Below, in pieces: positions 13,762-25,312 of a stretch of 64,000 bases of DNA. This DNA is from Acephala macrosclerotiorum. Lineage: Eukaryota; Ascomycota; Leotiomycetes; Helotiales; Mollisiaceae. A program made the position numbers and the translations under genes. The notes beneath the pieces are model-generated. The model did not search any database. It was not told the origin of the DNA and was given only the letters and a program-made list of their open reading frames with translations. The DNA is taken from the NCBI GenBank assembly GCA_014904845.1, contig MU119296.1, positions 1 through 64,000 of the forward strand. Direction: 5' to 3'. Within the stretch, counting starts at the first letter, position 1. Each line of letters opens with the position of its first letter.

Positions 13762-14240
13762 ACGAAAGTGTGAGATTGAATATATGTTTTGATCTAAAAA
13801 TTGCTGGGTTTCTATTGCATTGCGTTGCGTGGAACATAGGTGGCGCTTAAGAGCATGAAGGTGGAGAGCAGAATGAGGTATGTGATATATACCCTAATGC
13901 TTTAACGCGAATTAGACAGGGGGTTTTGAGATAGTTGCAAGATCTTGTAGCTCAACCAAACGGATCAAATCCTTCGACTCTTTCCTCCTGCCTCTTCTGC
14001 TGCGCTATCTTGGATGTTTGAAGTCAGGATTCATTTTAAAGTCTCTCTTGGGCTGAAAGTTCGAGACCAGACACTATGTTATCTCAATGTTTAAGACCAT
14101 TTTGCTTAAGGACCATGTTAGTTGCGGCATTCACTATTTCTCAACATAGAATCCTCTTTTTCTTCTGCAAACAGCTTTCACCCACTCACTCATAACGAAC
14201 TAACATACAAGCTAATCCATCACCTCAAGCATGAGGGATC
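13762..14240. other. convergent intergenic region
   Basis: This lies between the ends of the MFS gene (+) and the kinase gene (-). I see no gene; it is probably the two 3' UTRs. Confidence 0.5.
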
Positions 14241-16200
14241 TTAAACGGTGCCCCCCGGCGCCGCAGGCCCAGCAGCCTTTCTCTTCACCCCCGCCACCAT
14301 TACAATGGCCGGCCCAAGCGCAGCAGGCCTCGGCGTCTGCGGCAATATCTTGTACAAATAATCTGCTTTCAAAGGCCTTCCCACCGGCCCTGAATCTGGG
14401 AAAAAAGGCCCATAAAACCCCTCCGGACTCAACTCCTCGATCTTCCCAAAATTCACCAAATCCCTCACTCCCGCATCTTTTTTTGGGTTCGGGACTCCCC
14501 AGACGCCGCCTATTGGTGGTTTGTTGTTTTGACGGGTGAAGGAGGGAGAGGGGAGGATGTTGAATTTATAGAGATTTTCGGTTGTTAGGGATGTAGGGGA
14601 AATGGGGCGGGCCCGGGAAGAGTAGAGGGTTAGGATGCGTTGGCATTCGAGGACGAGGGCGGAGGGGGTTATTCTGTCGGCGGGGTCATAGGCGATGCAA
14701 CGGCAGATGGTGTCGATTAGTGTGCTGCTGTAGGGGCAGACTGATGTTTTGTATAGTCTTTGGGTGGGGTCGCCTGAGATGACTGGGTGGTGGAAATGTT
14801 AGTGATGGATCAGCAGGGGAGAAACAGCTTTAGGGAATCAAGAGAGCGAGGGTTCTTGATCTCTGGTGAGGTGGGATACTTGAGACTTACTGATTGCAGG
14901 ACCGACGTCAGGTACGTGTCGAGACATGACTTTGATGTCTATCTCGGTTACGGTTATCAATTGATGGATGACGGCACCAGCCATCCAGATATTCGTCTGT
15001 GAGGAAATGTCGCGGTTAACATGCGTTTTATGGTATTGCTCCTGTGACATGTAAGCAATGACTAGCAGTTTGAAGGGGAGATTTGCAACATACAGGTGAC
15101 ATGAACTAGAAAAGCATACCATTAGCAACGTTTTCTCTTCAGGTTGAAGCAGAGAGTGGAACTAAAGAGACACAGATTCTAGGGTCCATAATACTCACAG
15201 TCGGAGTAGCTCTCCATTCCACTGCTTTGACCCAGTCTTCCGCCTTTCGTTTAGTGAGTGTCTCTTCAAAGCAAGCTATCCCAAAATCTGCCAATTTGAA
15301 AATCTCGAGACGCGAGTGCTCGCTCGCATCTCGGTCACCGATTAAGATGTTTGCAGGCTTGATATCAAAATGTAAGATCGGTCGAGCTGATGTATGTCAG
15401 TCAAGAGTTTCTCGGCGAGAGTACACCAGGGGACATATCACTTACTCCAGAACGGATCTGGAACTGAGGCATCTTCGCTTCCCGTTACTATATAGAGAAC
15501 AAATGTCAGCATACTCAGTCAACATACCGAGAGGTCAGAAGCATATTTCGTGGATCTTCTATTAGAATGTAGAGGGAATGCTCGTCTCTCAAGAGCCAGT
15601 GAACGTAGAAAAGAAAAATGGCTTACAAAGCACGAGACATGCCTTGGCAAGACAGTGCAGTATGCTCCATACATGCTCTTCAGGTATATAAAATTGCGGA
15701 TCCTTTTTCACTCTTTCATAAAAGTTATTGCAGTCGCCTCCTGGGACAAACTCTAAGTACATCCTAGCAATCTCTCGGTCCACATCATAAGTACCGTCTG
15801 GAGCATATGGCAGTATATCGTAAGTGCTTGTGCCAGTGCCGCCTTCCTACATTCGGTCAGTACGTACAACCACAATTTCAAACAACAGTGAAATGTAGAG
15901 GATCCTTACTCGATGGCAACCCCTGTAGAGTTTCACTATATGAGGAGAACCCGTAGCCGCAAGAGCCCGCAGCATCTTAGTCTCAACTATCAAGTCCTTC
16001 GCATTCTTCCCATGGGATTGTTTAACAACAATATCCTTAGGCATCACAGGGTCGTTGCCCACGTATTGCCAATGTCCTGTGACTCCGAAGGATCCCTTTC
16101 CCAGAACCTTTCGAGCCTTCCAATCACTCGCAGGTTGAAGGTTATGCCAGCTTACACTCCGTTCAAGCCATGCCTGGTGCCGCCGATCGGAAATAGCCAT
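14241..16200 (-). CDS. divergent Ser/Thr protein kinase (8 exons, 482 aa)
   Basis: Protein kinase fold assembled from exons 16200-15910, 15846-15627, 15555-15528, 15477-15446, 15386-15199, 15161-15120, 14996-14891 and 14782-14241 (sum 1449 nt, in frame). Visible motifs are the glycine loop GKGSFGVTG, VAIK-like IVVK, catalytic loop HFDIKPANILI, metal-binding ADFG, and a subdomain IX-like TNIWMAGAVI. The catalytic HRD is HFD, so this is a non-RD kinase, perhaps not controlled by activation-loop phosphorylation. A C-terminal tail of about 150 aa, rich in P, G and K, has no recognised domain. Exons 3, 4 and 6 are small; exons 3 and 4 need AAG acceptors, so those boundaries are tentative. Kinase identity is firm, the subfamily unknown. 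Confidence 0.75.
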
Positions 16201-17090
16201 GTTGGGACTGATGTCAAACCCGAAAGGTCGATTTGAATTAGCGGGGCTATTTAGCTGCGATGGAAAATGTTGAGAGAAGCAAACCTAGAGTTCGGTATCG
16301 GGAACGACGTAAAAGTAGACTTTACGAGCAAAAGGAAGTGTTGATAGTGGTGATCAAGTAATATTCCTGTCTTATGGCAATATCCTAGAAATAATTGTGT
16401 CTTTGTTCTCTGGGGGTGCCTCCGCTTGCATTCGAAAATGGCTTTGGAAAGGTGAAGCACTAACTCTTGAACGGTCCGAAAGGACAATGAAGTGAAATGA
16501 GTTGACAAAGGGAAGACGTGAGCTGCTCATAACCACCTAGTAATAACTGATTGTAAACCATCGATCGAAAGTAACAATGAGTAATGCTTCGAAGAGTAGC
16601 TCACCAGAAAACACGAAAGTTGGGGCAAACATCGAGTTTCAAATCAACAATTACAGACCAAAAATGCTCAGGTTCTTTTCGAGAGATCCTAGTCGACCTT
16701 GAAACCATCTAGATGATAGTCCAAAGGCCTCTTCATTTTTCAGTCTACGTATTATTGACTCTACGCTTTTCCTGACCCAAAGGTAACGAGTGTCGCCCAA
16801 TCCATTATCGCACCATAACCCAAGATCCCCAATTCAAATGCAAAAAGACGACCTGCCGCTATGCCTCCTGTCCCTAACTAGACCAAGCAAGAGTATATTC
16901 CAAAGATTTGTTGATTAACGCCCTTCACGATGCACATTTCAAACACCCTCCTGTTGAAGGCAGCTTTCCCATCAATTCGATTCAAAATTGCGGAATCATT
17001 TGCTTGCTCGCTCGCTGAAAGTGCTTGACATGGTATCATAAGTATAAAGATAGGCAAAAAAACGAAAACGGCGATAGATGATAGATGCTC
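16201..17090. other. intergenic region upstream of the kinase
   Basis: This is the 5' flank of the kinase gene and 3' flank of the next minus-strand gene. No gene is supported; an 85-codon minus-strand frame at 16251-16508 is probably noise. Confidence 0.5.
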
Positions 17091-18401
17091 TCAACGCCCA
17101 ATGTCTCGAGATCGCTTGAAAACCAACTTTGGTGGTTCAAGATCATCTACGCCTTCATCATCGACTTCCATATCATCAACCTCGAGAGCTTTAAAGGATC
17201 CTAATTCTCGCCGCACCATAGGCGTCTTTAATTGTCTCTCCTTCTCCGGTTCTGGTTTCGTCGGCTTCGGAGATGGGTTCGCGGCTTCCTCCTTTTTGAG
17301 CTTTTCTATCTCCTTCGCAGCACTTTGTTTCACCTCTATTAATTTCCGCTTTATGTTCGCAATTTCAGTGCCGCATTCGCCGTCTCGGAGGAATTGGTGT
17401 GCTGCGTGCTCGCATTGCCCTTGACACCACTCTAGCCCCTTGTCCAGTTCATCAAAAATGTCGGGAGCATCCCCTCCTGCTCTACGGTATCCTCGTAAAA
17501 GTCCAACGCTCAATGTACTTCCGAAGTTATCCTTGTTCGTGATCGCGTCTCTAGATGGGCCCATCTGTCGTGTTGAGACGAATCGAAGTTTCGGCATCAC
17601 CATGTCTGCGCCGCTATCCGAATCTCCTGCTTCTATCCCGCCAGGAACCAAACTCTCGCCTTGTTTGTTGATACAGACTTTCTTTTGTGCCGCAACCAAG
17701 GCTCCTCTGCTCAGCACTAGACCGTCCGCCCCGTCCTCGTCCTCATCGTCATCATCCCCCACTTCCATTTCTGCTGCCCTTTTCATCTCTGCCATCTTCG
17801 CAGCCATCTTTCCCTTTCGCATGGCATTCCTACTCCCGCTCACAAACTTGACCAGTTCCTCGAAAGCTGTTTGAACAGCGCTATCGTAGTATACAATTAT
17901 CATAGATCTAGTTCGGTATTTTGGTGCTATTGATTCGTTCGATGCAAGTGATTCCGTCTTTCGTTTCCGCACAGCAGGACCAGCAGGTCTGCCTGGTGGT
18001 AGAGGAGTCGGGTGAGAGGATTGTCGCGTCAATCCGCCAGGAGATGGATATGGATTCGAGCTAGCCTTTGGAGGGGTTGTTGCTCTCCCCACGGGCCGCG
18101 GACTCGAAGTAAATCCATTGTGATTCGATTTCGGAGTTTCGAAAGGATTCAGCTGGATGTCGTCTGGATTCTCAGGGTCGTGGGAGAGAAAGGGATTCTC
18201 TTGCCCGTCTTTCGGCCGCAGAGACTCGGTGGATCCTTTATTCTTCAGTGAGCGTGTAGGTGGGCGTTCGCTTTCAGTCAACCGAGCCAATTCGATTTGG
18301 CGGAGAGCAATTTGTCCGTTGAGTTCGTCGAGTCGATCGCTCCATTCTGGCACTGAATTACAAAGCGTTTCGAGAGCTTCTAGAATCGAGAAAGTCGCCA
18401 T
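17091..18401 (-). CDS. uncharacterised protein, probably conserved in fungi (436 aa, intronless)
   Basis: I do not recognise a named family. The start at 18401 (MATFSILEALETLCNSVPEW) is preferred over the in-frame ATG at 18473 because the upstream 24 residues look like untranslated leader. The protein begins with a helical segment (RLDELNGQIALRQIELARL), followed by a P/S-rich disordered stretch (about 60-150). A compact segment RSMIIVYYDSAVQTAFEELV comes next, then an acidic run (GDDDDEDEDG). A second structured segment contains PKLRFVSTRQMG, FDELDKGLEWCQGQCEHAAHQFL and a K/E-rich coiled coil. It ends in a basic tail with alternating acidic patches. The composition suggests a nuclear or scaffold protein, but function is unknown. 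Confidence 0.75.
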   Translation of the reverse strand: MATFSILEALETLCNSVPEWSDRLDELNGQIALRQIELARLTESERPPTRSLKNKGSTESLRPKDGQENPFLSHDPENPDDIQLNPFETPKSNHNGFTSSPRPVGRATTPPKASSNPYPSPGGLTRQSSHPTPLPPGRPAGPAVRKRKTESLASNESIAPKYRTRSMIIVYYDSAVQTAFEELVKFVSGSRNAMRKGKMAAKMAEMKRAAEMEVGDDDDEDEDGADGLVLSRGALVAAQKKVCINKQGESLVPGGIEAGDSDSGADMVMPKLRFVSTRQMGPSRDAITNKDNFGSTLSVGLLRGYRRAGGDAPDIFDELDKGLEWCQGQCEHAAHQFLRDGECGTEIANIKRKLIEVKQSAAKEIEKLKKEEAANPSPKPTKPEPEKERQLKTPMVRRELGSFKALEVDDMEVDDEGVDDLEPPKLVFKRSRDIGR

Positions 18402-20636
18402 GGCGGGGAAGAGACGGAGCCACGGGAAGAAGGGATTAGGGTAGACAAGAACAATTTGCGATCCAAGAAACACGCAAAGAAACAGGTGTTGGCAGAGAAA
18501 AGAAGGGCATCGAGAAATCGTCGAGCTCCAGGGAAAGTAGGGGATCTAAACAATCGTCATCCTATAGGTGTTGAAGGAGCAGCAAGGTTCGGCACTGGTG
18601 TGTGGGCTAGTCGCTTTAGTTCAAAGGGTCGGGATTTGCCCGACGATAGTTGTAGATCAGGCTTATGAAGATTCAAATCCTCTCTGAAGGACGGAGGATG
18701 CCGTGAGGTTAGATATGTACCGGAGGGTCTGTCCGCAATGCCCTTGATTGTGATGCAGAAGAGAGACCTTCCATGCAGGCGCCTTCTTCTTTGGAGACTC
18801 CCTCACGGATGTTTAGTTCTGCCGACGTTTTGCTGCCGCTGAGGAGTACTTTGATTTTTGATATGCGCTCTGGAGGTCAGACCCTGCATGGATGCATATT
18901 TCTGATGGAGGTTAAGAGATGAGATATAGCAGATCTTTGAGGGAGTCGAAGCAGCCTTCGGCGGCCGGACACGTGGGAAATGTTGCTCAATGTTGTACAA
19001 GGGGTAGGGATGCTTGGATTAAGTTGGATGCACATACGAAGTACCGTGAACTAGGCTTTCTGATTGGTTTGGCCGTGGAGCTTTAAATGGAGGGGTATGT
19101 TGTTGAATTGGCTGCATCGAAGATCTTGATGGGTGAAGACACCCTAGCTGAGTACGTCCTCCCCGTGCATCCTGGCAACTGCATCTTCATTCTTGTTCGT
19201 GCAGTATCAACTTCGAGATCTTGTCCTACGATGAACAATGAATTGACTGGCTATCTTACGAGCTTTGTTTCCCAAGCGGTTAACGATGGACTCGGTTGGT
19301 TCGTGTTCAGCAAGCACCTCGCTCTTCTTTGGCTTTGAGACACGAGAAAGGTTACCCAGACTGCTGGGAAGGCTGCACACGACAAGTGTCCAGAAGCAGT
19401 CCGGTTGCTTCCGTGTCGGAGTTCAGAAGTCCATGCATTCGCAACTATTCCAACATTTGGCAAGAACCCATCGGAATGACTGAAACCAAATGCTATCCGA
19501 TGGGTCTTATATCCGACATGTGGATGCTCCAGCGTTCATGATTCTCCCTGCCGTGCCGCTTCTCCCCGTCACATCAGTCCTTCACCTTCTTCGTTTGCCG
19601 TTCCCAGCAATTGGATAACTTGCTAAGATTACTATGTCCTCGCTCAGAATAGACAATGCCACGCAAGCTCCTGCCTGAGTCACGGCAGAAGATGCGAATG
19701 ATGCCCAAGTTACTACTTTCAATGGTCCGTATGCGAGGATATCGCGCGTCCGTTTCAAGCCGGTACCTGAAGGCGGTGGACTCCCCCCCCACGATCCCCT
19801 GAAAAGCCTCAGAACATGACTTGTCCGCCATTTCATCAGAGGATGCAACGGCTGCTAGCCTGCTCGGCAAAGCAAAGCCTCCTCATGCACATGCGGCACG
19901 GCCCACAGAAAAATTAAGAGACAACACATGGCCACATCTGCTTCCACTTTCGAATCAATCAATTTGCTCTCATACCTGGTTGAAGCTTACGCGCCCACAA
20001 CACCTTTTCTTGAACGTTCACCACGAACCGGCAGTGCATTTGCAGCGGTGCAACAGATATCCATTGGTAGAACGACGCTGTAAGACGTGAGATTGCAACT
20101 ATGTCGCCGACCTCATTCAAAGTTTGTGAAAACCACATGCAGAGCAACGCAGCGTGCAACCAAGCCCAACTCCCGATGCCTCAACATTTGCGCATTACGG
20201 TTACTATCGTCAAAGTGTAGGGCTTCAGAGTTCCACTCGGGAAGGATGTTCACAGATCCGGGTCTGACAGCCCCGAGATGAAGTCGCGCCATCAGAAGTT
20301 TCGAGAAGCAAACTAAACCTGAAGGATGAAAAATGTGGATATAAAACGACATGGGGACGAAAAAAGGTGAGTCGTGATCCTGGTCCGCAACGTGCTGTCA
20401 AGCCAAAAGACGATGGTACTCGGACCCGCAAGGGTCTCGAGAGTGAAAGCTAAGATCGGGTAAATTGCCCTGTAAGTTTACAGTATCATGAAAGATTTTG
20501 CGCGCACAATCAACCCATTTTCTGCAAAGAAATTCTGACCTGGTTGACGCTGATAGAGTTTGTGTTCTATGAACAAGTTTTGATGACTTTATCTAGCCGA
20601 CGATCGAAGCGCAACCGAATAAGTTTTGACGTCCAC
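18402..20636. other. 2.2 kb intergenic region, no gene seen
   Basis: It separates two minus-strand genes. All open frames on both strands are short and lack motifs or splice-supported continuations. I found no repeat, tRNA or transposon signature. Confidence 0.45.
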
Positions 20637-21734
20637 CTATGGCCATTGCTCCTCCACTTTCCATTCTCCAATGCCCTCGCCTCTCTCCCCAGTATGACCT
20701 CCAGAAGGCCCGACATAAGTGTATTGCCAGCGCCGAGCCTTGTCCGGTTCGGTCAAATCGACCTGCTCGACAACATCCGGCTAGGTATCGAGTTAGCCGG
20801 ATGAACTTCCAATAGCACCGTGAACGAGATAATGACGATCGAGACACGAGAAGCATGCCTAGAGGAGTTGATACGGCCGAGCTTTCGGCCATCCTCCGCG
20901 GTGAAACTCCACACAACATGGAGGACAAACATGCCCCAAATACTCCTTAATAGCACAGTCTTAAAAACTAACGAAATACAAAAATAACTCAAGGATACAG
21001 CAACTCACCTTAATGATCACTAGCCTGAAATGCCGCCTTGCAACTTCATCGTGCAAATCCATGACCTTCTGTCCCAATCCGAGAGACTTATCCGCTGGTG
21101 GAATAGAGACTGGTGAACCTGGGACAGGATTTTTGAAGCTGCCCCGCATGCCTGGAGAGAGATTCCCAAAGTGGGCTGTAAGCTCCTTTCCCCAACTCCA
21201 ACTGTCCTTTCCTTCCTCTTTAACCACCCTCATTCGTTCTCCGATCTTGCTCTTCACCGTCCTAGCCCCACTGGACTCTTCGCCTGAGCCTTCAATATCT
21301 TCTCCAACCACATAAGCTTCTCCTCTGAATCTCCATTGAGTCATAGCAGCCTTCACCCAAAAGACCGCCTCAACAGGCCCACCACCACCACTTCCCTGAC
21401 TCTGTCCTACATTCCCATGACCAGATGAACTAGCAAAGATTTCTGGGACCTTCTGCATTCGCACGTCCGTGGTCAACGTCAACAGTTCGCTTTCGTAAAC
21501 ACGCTCGTTCTGTGGTGCATCATTGTGCGTGTTCTCTGGTAGCTCTGCAAACATGCCTCTGTAGATGCACGTGCGTGCTCGAGGAACATATGGGACGGGA
21601 GAGCCTTTGCCCTCAGCCGGATGAAGTGAGGTGAAGACAAATTCGGGAGAGTCCATCTTCTCGAGATGGGATAGGAATAGGGGTCGCCATGGAGCGACAC
21701 CGACGTTGGACGGCGTGGTTGCGTTTGTTGACAT
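20637..21734 (-). CDS. FMN-binding pyridoxamine 5'-phosphate oxidase-like protein (2 exons, 289 aa)
   Basis: Predicted flavin-binding split-barrel protein of the Alr4036-type PPOX family. Exon 1 is 21734-21009; intron 21008-20781 (228 nt) starts GTGAGT and ends CCTAG; exon 2 is 20780-20637. Family-like segments are WRPLFLSHLEKMDSPEFVFTSL, PRARTCIYRGMFAELPEN, EAVFWVKAAMTQWRFRGEA and LTAHFGNLSPGMRGSFKNP. The second exon restores the conserved end (VDLTEPDKARRWQYTYVG ... WKVEEQWP) that reading through the intron would lose. An in-frame ATG at 21848 would add 38 residues rich in S, T, R and L, possibly a mitochondrial presequence, so the start is uncertain. The substrate is unknown; fungal members are mostly uncharacterised. 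Confidence 0.82.
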
Positions 21735-23271
21735 GGTGCGAGCAATTCGCAAGAGACGGGAGGTGGCTTGGGAAGCTATGGTGAATGTGAGTGATGGAGA
21801 TTGAGCATTTAGGATACAGAGAGGGTTTTGCAAAGAACAGACAGACAATCGAAGAAAATGTCATGGAGTTGAGAAGTTCATCTCAATGCATGACGTTTAC
21901 ACATGAGGCAAGGCTAAGCAGCCTCGTTCGTTCAGTTTATCTCCATAGCAAAGCTCGACGTTTCATTGGCTTGCCCCTTTTGATGGTCCAGTTTTTCTTG
22001 GCGATAGCCCATCGGCCTTATCAACAACACGCGACGAAATACATTCAACATCCTGTCAAAACCTTCTCCATTGCCTTACCTCTAGGCGTGCAGCAGAATA
22101 CAATTCGTTGGTTAAACTCCAACAAAGAACCACGACAATGGCGTGCGTCTGAGACGAACGCCAAACTGGAAGCATAGCGGAGTCACAGAAAAACGACAAA
22201 AGATATATGAATCGAGGAGGGAATGGGTAATAGATATCTCGACATTTCGTATCTGCCATCAAGCGCCCGAGATTGATCCTGAGAAATTAGGGCCGAGATT
22301 TTTGCAGAGGAGTTGTAATCGTTGCCACCTAGGAGGTCAGACTCGGGAGTTTTCTCTCATCGGTTCCTCGGCCGTCCTTTAAGACTCCAAGTTGGAGTCG
22401 ATGCTCTGGAACGATTCAAGATTATACGGATCTCTTATCGAAATACACAACAGGTTATACGAGAGGCTCCATTAGATGAAGTCAAAGTCAAAGTCAGAAT
22501 CAGGAGACTACTTGTCGAAATTGAGGCGGTGTCTAGGACGAACAACTGCCAAATCCGGGAATTTGGGTCCTGGAGTCGAAAAGGCTATTGAAGCTGCGAT
22601 TTGATATCGTATCTGCGCAAAGCAACAGACCTCTCAAGAATTGCTAGCACATGTAATGGGGTAGGTTACATTTGTCTATAGCAAGTGGTTTTCCTGACAA
22701 TGAACAAACCCCTCGAGTTTCGACCCATCAATCATTATCAGCCTCATATTACCCCAGGTCTCAGATAGAAGCATTGAGCAAAGTTCTATCTTCTTAGTTT
22801 TCGCTTCATTACATCCGGAACCTCCTCTCGTCTAATCTCGGCCTCGCGACAATTTCCATCCGAACCCAAAATTATTTTCAACACGGCTAAAGTTCCCCAT
22901 AAAGATCTTCGTCACCCCTCATCCCCAACCTAGGGAAAGGGATCTCAATAAGAATGAAGCCCCGTCCCTGGAGAAATTTTGCCTCCAATGAGGTCTTTAG
23001 TAGTAAGGTGGCTCCTACTTTCATGCTTCAATGTCCAATGATAGCTTGGCCGGGACCAGGACCTGCAGCCTCTCATCCGTCATCGCCAGGAGCTTCAAGT
23101 TGGAGCTCGGTGGAAGTCATCAGTTGCGGACGGAAGTCTCAATCTACATGTCTATAATACTCAAATACCTCAAGGAGGACGTCTTCGTTGATTACTCTGC
23201 TCGATTGCTGTCGCAATCTCATCCAGTTTAGCGTAATCCTTCTCCGGATTCAACAGACCTGCTTGTTGAAA
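21735..23271. other. divergent intergenic region (PPOX-like / pectinase)
   Basis: Shared upstream region of about 1.5 kb. No gene is supported. It contains the possible 38-codon N-terminal extension of the PPOX-like gene (up to 21848). No clear TATA box was found for either gene. Confidence 0.45.
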
Positions 23272-25189
23272 ATGCGATCGGCAATCTTTACAGCAGCCTT
23301 CGCCGCTTGTCTATCTCTCACAGCAGCGAGTCCATGGGGTCCAGCTCCGAAGGGACCTGCGAACAATGGGAAAACATGTACAATCAAAGCTCTAGGAAAC
23401 AAGCAGGACGACACGCCGCAGATTCTTCGAGCATTCGAAGAATGTAACAACGGTGGAACTGTAGAATTCCCTGAGGGTCAAAACTACTGGATAGCAACCA
23501 AGCTGAATCCCGTTATTTATGATGTCACTATTGATTGGAAAGGCATTTGGACGGTAAGTCATGGTCCCTTAACTCGTACGAAACGGATCAGGGAACCTAG
23601 AAGTTGATGAGTCTAGATGTCTGATAATCTCGCATACTGGCGAAACAATTCATATCCTATTGCCTTCCAGAATCACCATGCAGGGTTCGTTATCACTGGA
23701 GAAAGAGTCTACATCAACGGATACGGCACAGGTGGAATCAATGGGAACGGGAATGCCTGGTATAATGCGGAGCAGAAAGTTACCCAGCCGGGGCGACCCA
23801 TGCCTTTTGTGTTCTGGAACGTGAGCGACGTGTTTGTTGAGCATTGTAAGTCCTTGTGCCTTATGTTTCTTGGACTTTTCTCTGACTGGTCCAGTCTACG
23901 TCAAGGACCCACCACTCTGGTCCATCAATATCATGAACGGCACGAACATGTGGTTTGACGACATCTATGTCAGTGCAACTGCTGTAAACGTGCCGTATGG
24001 CACAAACTGGGTCCAGAATACCGACGGTTTTGATACAATGGATGCGAATAATATCAAGCTCACCAACATGGTTTACAAGGCACGTCCCGCCCACTTCGCG
24101 AAACGTATGAAGAAGCTATGCTAATTCCGAGTTTCTGGGGAATAGGGTGGAGATGACTGTATTGCCATCAAACCTCGATCTTACAATATCTTTGTCCAAA
24201 ATGTATATTCCAATCTCAAGAGTTGACAGTTCCACCCTAACCGATACGCAGATCACTTGTCACGGAGGCAACGGTATCGCTATTGGAAGTTTGGGACAGT
24301 ACCTCGAGGACTCATCTGTGATCAATGTTATTGTGAAAGACGCCAATATTCTCACCTACAACAAGGATATGGAGAATGGAGCCTACATCAAAACTTGGGT
24401 GGGCGCTCTCGTGCCACAGGTACGTCTTACTTTCCACACCAATTGACTATTCTTCTCTACGAGAACTCCAGAGCTGTGAGCTGCCTTAAGAGCTAGTATG
24501 CAAACGGATGGTGTGTGGGAGTCATTGTATCTTAGGAGACAAGCCCTGAGCTGTTGCACCTTTTCAGGGGTGTTACAGTGCTAATTCGTTGGGAAGCCTA
24601 CATCTTATGAAAGCGATTATCTCCCCCGCGGAGGTGGGTGGTAAGTTCCTCTTTTCGTTCCGCTCCGTTCCGGCCCTCCTCTTTCCACCTTCGACCAAAG
24701 TCCCAGAACAAAAATGACAATTGACTAGGGGCGTTGTCCAAAATATCCGCTTTGAGAACTTCTTCATACAAGGGGCTTCAATCGGTGCCGCCATCACGGA
24801 ATCTTCTGGAAATAATGGATCATATGCGGGAACATCCCTGGGTAATCAATCCTTTTCATTGTCTCACCTTTTTAGTTTTGCTGTGTTCGGAGCTGCCGAG
24901 CAATTCTCATGCCTCTCACATATTGCTTTTTTGTCAAAGCATGGTAAATTTACTAATTGGGATTTCAGTGGAGATAACAAATATAGCTTTCGTGAACTTC
25001 ACCGGCTATACAACATCGACGACAAAGACAGCGAGCGTGAGCTGTTCGAACGTCCATCCGTGTTACAATATAGCATTCCAAAATTTCAGCATGAGTCCCG
25101 GCATCAATGGGACAGCTGTATGGGCAGAGGGAAGTTGTAGCTATATTTCAAGTGGAGGCGTCAGAGGTTTAACTGGCAGTGGATGTTAG
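23272..25189 (+). CDS. secreted GH28 pectinase, exo-polygalacturonase type (8 exons, 432 aa)
   Basis: Predicted extracellular family 28 glycoside hydrolase cleaving pectin galacturonan. Exons: 23272-23553, 23617-23845, 23895-24079, 24146-24202, 24252-24419, 24597-24640, 24729-24841, 24969-25189 (1299 nt). It starts with a signal peptide (MRSAIFTAAFAACLSLTAAS). GH28 active-site motifs appear in order: NTDGFD, GGDDCIAIKP and CHGGNGIAIGSLG, then YIKTW at the usual RIK position. The Y in place of R, with the following PRGGGWG, fits the exo-acting (exo-PG or exo-rhamnogalacturonase) branch; this is from memory of the family. Asn-x-Ser/Thr glycosylation sites are common. Intron 3 (24080-24145) appears to be GC-AG, and intron 5 uses an AAG acceptor. 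It is convergent with the ARC1-like gene, 123 nt apart. Confidence 0.88.
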
Positions 25190-25312
25190 GTGACATGTGT
25201 AGTAATGTTTTACTTTAATTAAACAATTCGACAGCTTTAGGTAAGCGTAATTGGCTCTCAAGTATCATTCATCGTGTCATGCCATGAAGTCTATCATCTA
25301 GTCATGCCAAAT

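Noticed and set aside
13965..13985. tRNA B-box-like GGATCAAATCC
   Set aside because: No matching A box or cloverleaf could be folded around it.
16251..16508. 85-codon minus-strand frame upstream of the kinase
   Set aside because: No motif; it is probably in the kinase leader or promoter.
18665..18695. tRNA-like GATTCAAATCC segment
   Set aside because: The B-box resemblance is partial and there is no acceptor stem or anticodon arm at the right distance.
20961..21008. C-terminal extension of the PPOX-like protein (VSCCILELF...)
   Set aside because: It comes from reading through a GTGAGT donor; the true second exon at 20780-20637 restores the family's C terminus.
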